From Lomentospora prolificans (Eukaryota; Ascomycota; Sordariomycetes; Microascales; Microascaceae), in NCBI GenBank assembly GCA_029532625.1, contig JARFXM010000006.1, positions 558,001 through 622,000 of the forward strand: a stretch of 64,000 nucleotides of DNA. Direction: 5' to 3'. Within the stretch, counting starts at the first letter, position 1. The number at the start of each line of letters is the position of its first letter. The position numbers and the translations under genes are program-made. Positions 57,211 to 64,000 of this stretch are shown here, piece after piece. Below the pieces are notes generated by a model. The model was not told the origin of the DNA. It saw only the letters and a list, made by a program, of their open reading frames with translations, and made no database searches.

Positions 57211-60200
57211 TCACTCGGCTCCTTGCTCCCCCTCCTCCATCATCTCTCGTACAATCGCCTTGAGCTGGCCCTCGGTGTCTCCTCCGCTAGCGTTCGTTAC
57301 TTTCTCCGCGAGCTCAATCTTCTTCTGGCAAGCCTTGTAGATAAGTTCTTCCACCGTTCCGCGTGCGATGAGGTGAATCACCTCAACAGGCCGGGTCTGC
57401 CCCAAGCGATGTGCGCGGTTCTCGGCCTGTCGATCGTCCTGAGGGTTGGATGACATGTCGAAAATGATCACTTTGTTAGCCCCCGTCAGGTTGATGCCCG
57501 TGCCTCCGGCGCCTGTTGTGAGCAGAAAGACTGGGATGTCGGCGTTCTTTTGGAATCTGTTGATTTCCTTTTGCCGTTCGCCGACTGCGCTCGCGCCGGT
57601 GAGCATGCAGTACTCAATCTCATCGTGCATTAGCACGTATGATAGGATTTCAATAATTTTGGTAAACTTGCTGAAGACAAGTACACGGTCGCCATTTTTG
57701 CGATAGCCTTCAATCAACTCTAACAGTTTCTTGATCTTGCCGCTCTCTTTCCACGAGTCCTTGGGCACGTCAAACTTCCGTAGCAGCGGTAAGAAATCTT
57801 GGCAATAAAGATGCAAGTCGAAGTCGGAGCGACTCTGTAAATCCCCGAGTAAGAGGTGGAACTTGGGTTCCGCGAGGTCGAGCTCCTTGTAAGGAACCCG
57901 GTTAAACAGAATATCCGCCATCTCTTGCGTGATCTCGTCAGAAAAATGGCGCCGGAAGAGCTGCAGGTGCAGCGCAGCCTTCTTGAGCTGTATCCACACG
58001 TTGTTCATGTCGTTCCCACGTGCGCCTATATCTTCCTTCAGGCGCGCACTAGGCTCGGTCCGGAACATCTTTTCGTACTTGTCGTAGACCCCCTTCTGCG
58101 CAGGAGGCAGATCGCAGTAGATAATGGAGTGTGTCTTCTTGGGCAGGTTCTGGCCGACCTGGTCCTTTTGCCGTTGTAGAATGAACGGCTCCAGGATGGA
58201 CCGAGCCCGACTAACACGCTCTCCGTAAAGAAGGGCGGTATTTGTGAGGTTCCGCGTGTGGATTTTGTGATCAAAGACGTACCGGATAGCCTCCATCCTG
58301 TCATTAAAGAGCTCCGGGTCCACAAAATTGAGCAGCGAAATCATCTCCATCAAGTGGTTTTGGATAGGCGTGCCGGATATGAGCAGTCGCCACTTTGTCC
58401 GCAGCTGGTGCAGGCGTTGGTACTGGAGTGTCGTGGGGTTCTTAAGGATCTGCCCTTCGTCAAAGATGGCAGCGTTGATACCGAGGCCGTTGAGGTTGCG
58501 TAAATCATCCTTTTGCGAGAACTGGGTGTACGAAGTAACAATGGCGTGATAATGTTCACGATCCTCTGCGAGCTCCTCGGCGATTTCGTCTCGTTGGGCA
58601 CGAGAGCCGCTATACTTCACGACGTTGAGTTCTGGCGCAAACTTATTGAACTCAAGGATCCAATTATCCAAGGTCGACGGAGGGACGACGATGAGATTAG
58701 GGAACGGCCAGTCCTTGCATTCTTCATTGTTGTAGTCGTCGAGCATCCGCGCCATTAGACCCACCACTTGACATGTCTTTCCTAGGCCCATGTCGTCCGC
58801 AAGGATACCACCGTAGCTATTCTTAAAGAGGAGATTCATCCAGTTGACACCAAATATTTGAAAATCATGCATCGGTGTCTCTTCGGACATGTAGGAGGGC
58901 TGTGTGTCCACAAAGCCGGAGCTCTCACTCGCGCTCTTGCCCGTCTTTTTCTGACCGTAAGCGTCGATGTGCCACGAGTCGAAACTCTTCTTGAGGAAGG
59001 TCGCGCGCGCTTCGCTCTCTGAGACGACCTTGTCCACCATGGCGATGGACCTCATGAAGTTGCGTGTCTTGTCAATTATAGCTTCACCAATCTCGACTCT
59101 TTGGCGTTTTTGCTTGCCGCGACCTTCTTTGATTTTGGACACACTTTCAACACTGGTGATAGAAGAAAATGGCCGCTTCTTAATCAAGAGTTTGAGGTCG
59201 GCCTCTGCGGCGCCCGTCAAGGCTGCTAAATCCTTCAGATCCAAATCGTTTAGGAGCTTCAGGAGACGCTCGTCTTCTTCCGTCTGAGGGCCGTCGTCCT
59301 CGACAGAGTCGAAGGCATCTTCGTCACTATCAGAAAGCACCGTAACTCTGGGCGCTTCCGGCGTGGTTGCTTTGGTGGACCTCTGTGAGGGGGCAGACGA
59401 ATCCTGGGAGGACGGCGGCGAAGAGAGAGCGGATTGCGATGCTGCTCCGGGCCGCAGGCCACGCATAAGGCGTCGGCGACGGGGGGCTACCAATTCTTCC
59501 TCCTCCTCTTCGGAATCATCGCTATCGACGACGACTTTCGCCTGACTGCGGGGTTGCGCGGCTCCCTTCAAACCCTTGCTTGGCGGAGCTGACTTCGCTT
59601 GACCATTGTACTTAAATGATTCGAAGTCAATCAACTTCGCCTTCGGCTTCTCCTTAGGTTTGGCCTCGGGAGCGGGCTTGGGCTGTCAATTGTGTAAGTT
59701 AGCACGTGTGGGGGTGACGGACGGGCGAGCGAATAGAGGGAAAACGAGAAAAAGGATAACGTAGGGAGGGGAGAGAGACTACCTTGCGTGAGAAAAGAGT
59801 GGGCTTGATGTCAGCGCGGTCTTCCACTACACTATCCTCGTCGTCATCGGATGAGAGAGCGATAATATCGGAGTTGCGTTTTTGAGGGATCGTTGGCCTC
59901 GTCGCGTTACCGCCAGCCATTTTTTGCGAACTACCAGCTGTAAGGGCCGGCCGCTGCGGACTTATGGGTAGAGGTCTGCTAAAGAATTTTGTGATGGGCT
60001 GGTTGCGAATGGGGAGACCTGACGAGCAACTATTCGAGTTTTGCTTGGTGAGCTGGGGAGGGGGCGACGAGGAGAGAATCGGTTCGGGCGAGGAGGGACG
60101 CGGTGACGCCTTCCTTAGGAGTTTTGGGTTCGGATTCGAGACGATCTGGGTGGGTTGGGTAATGTAGGGCGAGGTTCCCGGGATTCGTTCGTCGCCAAGT

Positions 60201-60289
60201 TCATCGAGGTCTGAATCGTAGAGAGAGGCCCGCGGTGGCGTGGCGGGTATGATGCCGGGCACCGACGGAGGGGTCGACGTTCGAGCCAT
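57211..60289 (-). CDS. fft3: SNF2-family ATP-dependent chromatin remodeller Fun30/Fft (SMARCAD1 type)
   Basis: Exons 60289-59783 and 59682-57211 join in phase 0 to 992 residues; the intron is 59683-59782. Order: disordered Ser/Pro-rich N-terminus; acidic patches (SSDDDEDSVVEDR, SDDSEEEEEE); a CUE-like helical region (about 300-345: EDERLLKLLNDLDLKDLAAL); the DExx ATPase lobe with Walker A DDMGLGKT near 464-472, the motif II sequence DEGQ near 577 and SGTPIQNHLMEM; and the helicase C lobe with VLVFSKFTKIIEIL, TTGAGGTGINLTGANKVI and DRQAENRAHRLGQTRPVEV. Yeast Fun30 and fission yeast Fft3 act in heterochromatin maintenance and DNA end resection. Which of the fission yeast paralogues it matches is uncertain. 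Confidence 0.93.
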
Positions 60290-61231
60290 TTTGGCGCTCG
60301 CGTTGTCTATTGAAAACAAGTGACGATACAAAAAATGGCGGTGGGCTTCAAATGCGAACCCAGATTAAACACAAAATGTGAATAGCACACAAGGAGGTTG
60401 GTCGAGGGACGAGAAAACCGGGATCACGCAAAGAAGCGGTGGGCTGGAAGGTGTGGGGAAGTACCAAAGCACCAACGAGGAGAGGAAGAGACGAGTGGCA
60501 AGGCAAAAACAGATATTCACAACAAGGAAGAAATTGAACTAGAAGCGTGTAGGAGAAGCATTGGGTTGCTATTCGGGCGCCTTGACTCCCCTCAAGGCGT
60601 CCTTGAGAGTTGACGGGGTCTCTACGAAGGAATTGGGAGAGCGAGCGGTACACGCTAATTAGGCACGAGTGCCAGCGGAGCGAAAAAAAAGCCCCTAACG
60701 CGTCCTGAGAAGCGCCCCTCTTTCACCTCTAATGTATCGACGAGACACGGTAGCACGTGATATGACGCTGCCATTGCCAGCAATGTCATGGGCAGGCTCT
60801 CTACCGATCAACCGCCCACAGCTGTGAGCTGTCACTGAGCTGTCATCCAGTGTACACACCAATGCGCCACGGAAGCACCTGAATCTTCCGGTAACAATCA
60901 ACGAGCAACTGACGCCCTTTCTGTGAATTTCCAAGTGCAGCGGTTCCTGACGCTCGCAAAGTCGAGTTCTTGTATCATGTACGTTGTGCCACTAATGAGA
61001 GCACCAACTCCATCTTCGGGGGGTTGAACGGATACCGCCCTATTGGAAGTTGCTAGAGAGCGCTCCAGCTCACCCTCATCGCTTCACACACCACTTCACA
61101 TGAAAGCTCCGTTCAGGACCCCAACCACTAACGACGGCTGCTAGTCTTTTATCACCTCACACCTGTCCGACCTTCCTAGCTGTCAACTTAAAGAGAACCT
61201 CATATCTCCAAGCCAAATTCGCTCATCTAAG
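60290..61231. other. Divergent promoter region between Fun30 and Vma21
   Basis: No supportable gene. Holds a CACGTG palindrome at 60754-60759 roughly midway between the two start codons, which could serve either gene. Confidence 0.45.
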
Positions 61232-61793
61232 ATGTCTACCCAGCGCATCGTCTCAACCGAGAAGTCCATCCTTGACAAGGATGACCACGTCGGTGCGAGC
61301 CCTCCTGCCTCTGAGTCGTCCAGCATCCGGCCCGCTGTGCCAACGTATGTTCCTAACCCGTCCGATTCCCCCATCTCGAGCGTATAACTTCGCGAGTGAG
61401 CGAGTGAGTGAAATCAGCAAAGAAACTAACTTCCTTCTAGCCATGTCATCGTCAAACTCCTCGTCTTTACCCTAGCCATGGTAGTCCTCCCCATAGGTTC
61501 ATACTACGCTTCCGTAGACACTCTATTCAAAGGTATGACGCAGCCCCTTTTGTGCGTGTGTAAAACCAGGCCCTTTCATGTCCAGCAACCCCACATAAGA
61601 CCCCCCCAAAGTCCCATCATGTAAACAAACACACATGTTGCCTAAGCTAACCCAATCAATAGGAAACTCCACGTTTGCGGGTGCGCTGGCCGCATTCATG
61701 GCTAACGTGGTTCTGGTTGGCTACGTCGTTGCAGCCATGAAGGAAGATCAGAGCGATCTACAACCCAAGGAAGAGGGTAAAAAGGATCGCTGA
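61232..61793 (+). CDS. vma21: V-ATPase assembly integral membrane protein Vma21
   Basis: An ER membrane chaperone for assembling the Vo sector of the vacuolar proton pump. Exons 61232-61344, 61441-61532 and 61663-61793 give 111 residues. A hydrophilic N-terminus (about 38 residues) precedes two membrane helices: VIVKLLVFTLAMVVLPIGSYY and STFAGALAAFMANVVLVGYVVAAM, joined by a short loop ASVDTLFKGN. The C-terminus ends KKDR, a di-lysine KKxx retrieval signal for the ER as in yeast Vma21 (KKED). The gene is invisible in single-ORF scans because no exon exceeds 45 codons. The leader is CT-rich and divergent from Fun30. Confidence 0.95.
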
Positions 61794-62916
61794 GAGGGGT
61801 GAAACTACTAGGCATGAGCACCCTGGCTGCCAACTTTGTCGGATTTTCACCTTACTTTGTTCTTGTGGTGTATTAGTATACTCCAATACCCTTCGGTTGC
61901 ATGTATAGTATATTATGGCTTCGATTCTTTTACAGTATATCCTCAGCGATGTGCATCTGTAATGCAACTGTTATGTCAACCATCTTCATATTGAGGGCCT
62001 TGGTTTAGACTCTTGCTGTGGCAGAGACATGACACGAATCAATTAAACACTAGTTTTGTTGCTAGGTCTGCAAACGCTTCGTCCCATAGGCGACGGTATA
62101 TTATACTCTGCTGAAGGCTGTGGTGACAAAGGAAAACAAACGGGAGCGAGTTTCTCTCAACCCTCCCAATACACTTGAAGTGGTGCAGGTCATTATTCCG
62201 TGTGTGCTTCAGAGAGGAACAATATACTGCTTTGAAATCACCCAGACCATCTTTCCACTTCAATCAATGTGGTCCTTTTTGCTTGCCGCCTTGCCCTGCA
62301 TCTTTTCCTTTCCTGCGAACCAAGTAATTACCCGAACCCTCTTTCCAAGGAAGAAATAATAATAAAAGAAAAAAAAAAAGTAGCGGTCGCCACTACCGCC
62401 GCCAACTCTTCCGTATCCCTTTTCCTGGTAGGGGTCCCATATCCGTTACCATGTTCCTGACCTGTATGACCTCTAAAAGAAATGTGATGGGCGTTCCAGT
62501 GTAATCCGTCCAAAACCGCGGCGCTCCCTGATCGAGAAGCCTAGCTAAGCAATGCCATTTCTTCGTGTAGGGCTAGCGTAAAGGCCCCGCTCGCATATAT
62601 GCATGCATGGTTCTGGTATAGGTTCAAAAAAGCGTTTGTGCCTGAGACGTCTCATCTCGGCGCACACGCGGGATGTGCTGAAGAATAACCGACCGCAATC
62701 GAGAATTCGTCCGGTGTTAGGGTATCGCAATAAAACAAGATACAAATAAAACGAGTAAAGGAGAGTCGAATATAGGACTGCGAAGATTCAAAGGAAATTC
62801 AGCCCAGTAAAGGGAAAGAAGCGTCGTTAAGGATAGTAAGGATAAGTAGAATGAAGACAACCTCCGTCAACTCCGGCCAATGAGATGAGCATCGCTGCGC
62901 GCCGCCCAGATCAGGA
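61794..62916. other. Convergent intergenic region
   Basis: 3' flanks of Vma21 (+) and the DUF2406 gene (-). Contains an A-rich run at about 62365-62380. No supportable gene. Confidence 0.45.
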
Positions 62917-64000
62917 TTAGGAGTTCCGACTAAATCGCCGGAAGAGCCAACTCTTCCTCTTCTCGGGTTGGGGCTTAGCCGGCGCAAGGTTCGCCTGAGG
63001 CGGCATTACATCCTTTCGAGGCACTGCTGGCGGCAGTGTGCTTGCCAAAGTGCCGGGAACGGGCTTCTTCTGAATGGTGTTTGGGTTGTTTCCGTTGGGC
63101 CCAAAGGTGAAGCCTTGCGGTTGATAGGCTGATTGCCCGCTAAACCCGATGCCATAGTCGTGTGCTGGCACGGGTGGAGGCTTCATGGGCGAGACCCGGT
63201 CGACAGAGCCGTTGTCGCTACTGGGATCCGTCTGGTAGCTTCCCTGGTCGCCTCCACTACCGCCGCTTGCCGTCGTCACTGTTTCGTAGGACCTGTCTCG
63301 ATGTTGAGTGGGGTAGACGCTGTTGGGATCCCTTCGGTTGTGGTTGTGAAGTTGGGGAGCGGATTGCATCCTCGCCGCTCGGTGTCTGCCTCCGTACTGT
63401 CCACTGGGCCCTCCATGCCCGCCATGGTTGGGGGGGTACCCTTCTTGCCCACCATAAGGCCCGTATCCTCCGTACTGTTGCGGCTCGTGATAGCTGTTTC
63501 GGGGAGAAGGCCTAGGATCAAAGTGCGAAGTCGGGCGGCTTCCGTAATAGTTGTCCTGGGGGTATCGGTTGCCGTTGCCTCCCACGGAGAGCATGCTTGG
63601 GGCGCGGCTTGCGGCATAGTTGCGGTTCCCATTTCCGTAATAGCTTCCTCTCCTGTTCCAATCAGCCTCCGACTGTGGGCGGTTCAGCGGTGGCCTGCGA
63701 TAGGGCCCATCGATGGCCGCTTCGAAGCTACGGATCGTGTCCAACGGTCGCTCCCACCGACTACGCGTGGGGTTGGATTTATCGGGTTCGGCTACGAATT
63801 CTGTGTTAACGAATTTGGTCTAGATCATTGGGTACGATGAAGAGAGGCGTACCAATTGGATTGCCGTAGACATCTTTGTGCTGGACGGATCGGAGAGGGG
63901 CAAGAACGCTTCGCTCTGTCGCTTGTACGGCGGCTATGAGGTGGTTGTTAGTCGCACTCGCTCGTTTGGCTCAGGATAAAAACGCATAACAGTGAAATAA
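62917..64000 (-). CDS. DUF2406 family protein, 5' part outside the window
   Basis: Partial gene. Visible exons are 63933-63853 and 63791-62917; the acceptor at 63934-63936 (TAG after a GACTAAC branch) shows that at least one more exon lies beyond the right edge. The first visible exon reads RSVLAPLRSVQHKDVYGNPI and the next continues AEPDKSNPTRSRWERPLDTI then RSFEAAIDGPYRRP, the signature of DUF2406 (yeast relatives include YMR295C). The remainder, about 250 residues, is low in complexity, rich in Gly, Asn, Tyr, Ser and Pro (GGYGPYGGQEGY region), and ends with a basic tail KSWLFRRFSRNS. The function of this family is not established. Confidence 0.85.

Overview
The window is nuclear DNA of a filamentous ascomycete (Pezizomycotina, most likely Sordariomycetes). 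Evidence: short introns of about 50-140 bases with GT..AG ends and CTAAC-type branch sites, genes on both strands without operons, a GPI-anchored Kre9/KNH-type wall protein, an Mnn10-type mannosyltransferase, a GH10 xylanase, a Fun30-type remodeller, a BAH-PHD protein like the fungal Polycomb reader, and a tRNA-Tyr with a 13-base intron. I cannot name the species from the sequence.

Layout, left to right: dynactin p50 (232-1660, +), ribosomal protein eS28 (2175-2643, +), molybdopterin synthase small subunit with an upstream ORF (3538-3831, +), succinate dehydrogenase assembly factor SDHAF1 (4052-4442, -), and a large single-pass membrane protein whose frame breaks at a G8/C8 run (5008-8215, -). 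An 8.5 kb gene-poor block follows (8.2-16.7 kb) with one LTR-like remnant. Then come Mnn10 (16686-18231, +), a decayed Baeyer-Villiger monooxygenase (about 19700-20940, -), the protein-histidine methyltransferase Hpm1 (22859-24097, +), a 3.4 kb empty stretch, the GPI protein (27489-28235, +), mitochondrial PP2C Ptc7 (29555-30858, -), SDHB (32461-33520, +) and an atypical extended SDR (34671-36014, -). A second gene-poor block covers 36-41.9 kb. After it come capping protein beta (41940-42964, -), the BAH-PHD protein (44298-45914, -), Atg22 (47552-49583, -), tRNA-Tyr (49981-50068, -), the GH10 xylanase (52255-53429, +), a Par32/DUF3602 protein (54209-55082, -), Fun30/SMARCAD1 (57211-60289, -), Vma21 (61232-61793, +) and a DUF2406 protein that runs off the right edge (62917->64000, -).

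Most genes are core housekeeping (cytoskeleton, ribosome, respiration, vacuole, glycosylation, chromatin). There is no biosynthetic cluster and no CRISPR or prokaryotic defence system. SDHB and the Sdh assembly factor SDHAF1 lie about 28 kb apart; Atg22 and Vma21 both serve the vacuole. I did not find a wholly new multi-gene system. The most notable points are an ATGA-overlapping uORF before the molybdopterin synthase gene, a PHD finger whose last two zinc ligands lie about 150 residues from the rest, a homopolymer frameshift in an otherwise intact gene, a possible 30-base cassette exon, and a clear monooxygenase pseudogene. All exon boundaries were read by eye and joined so that frames match; no RNA evidence was available.
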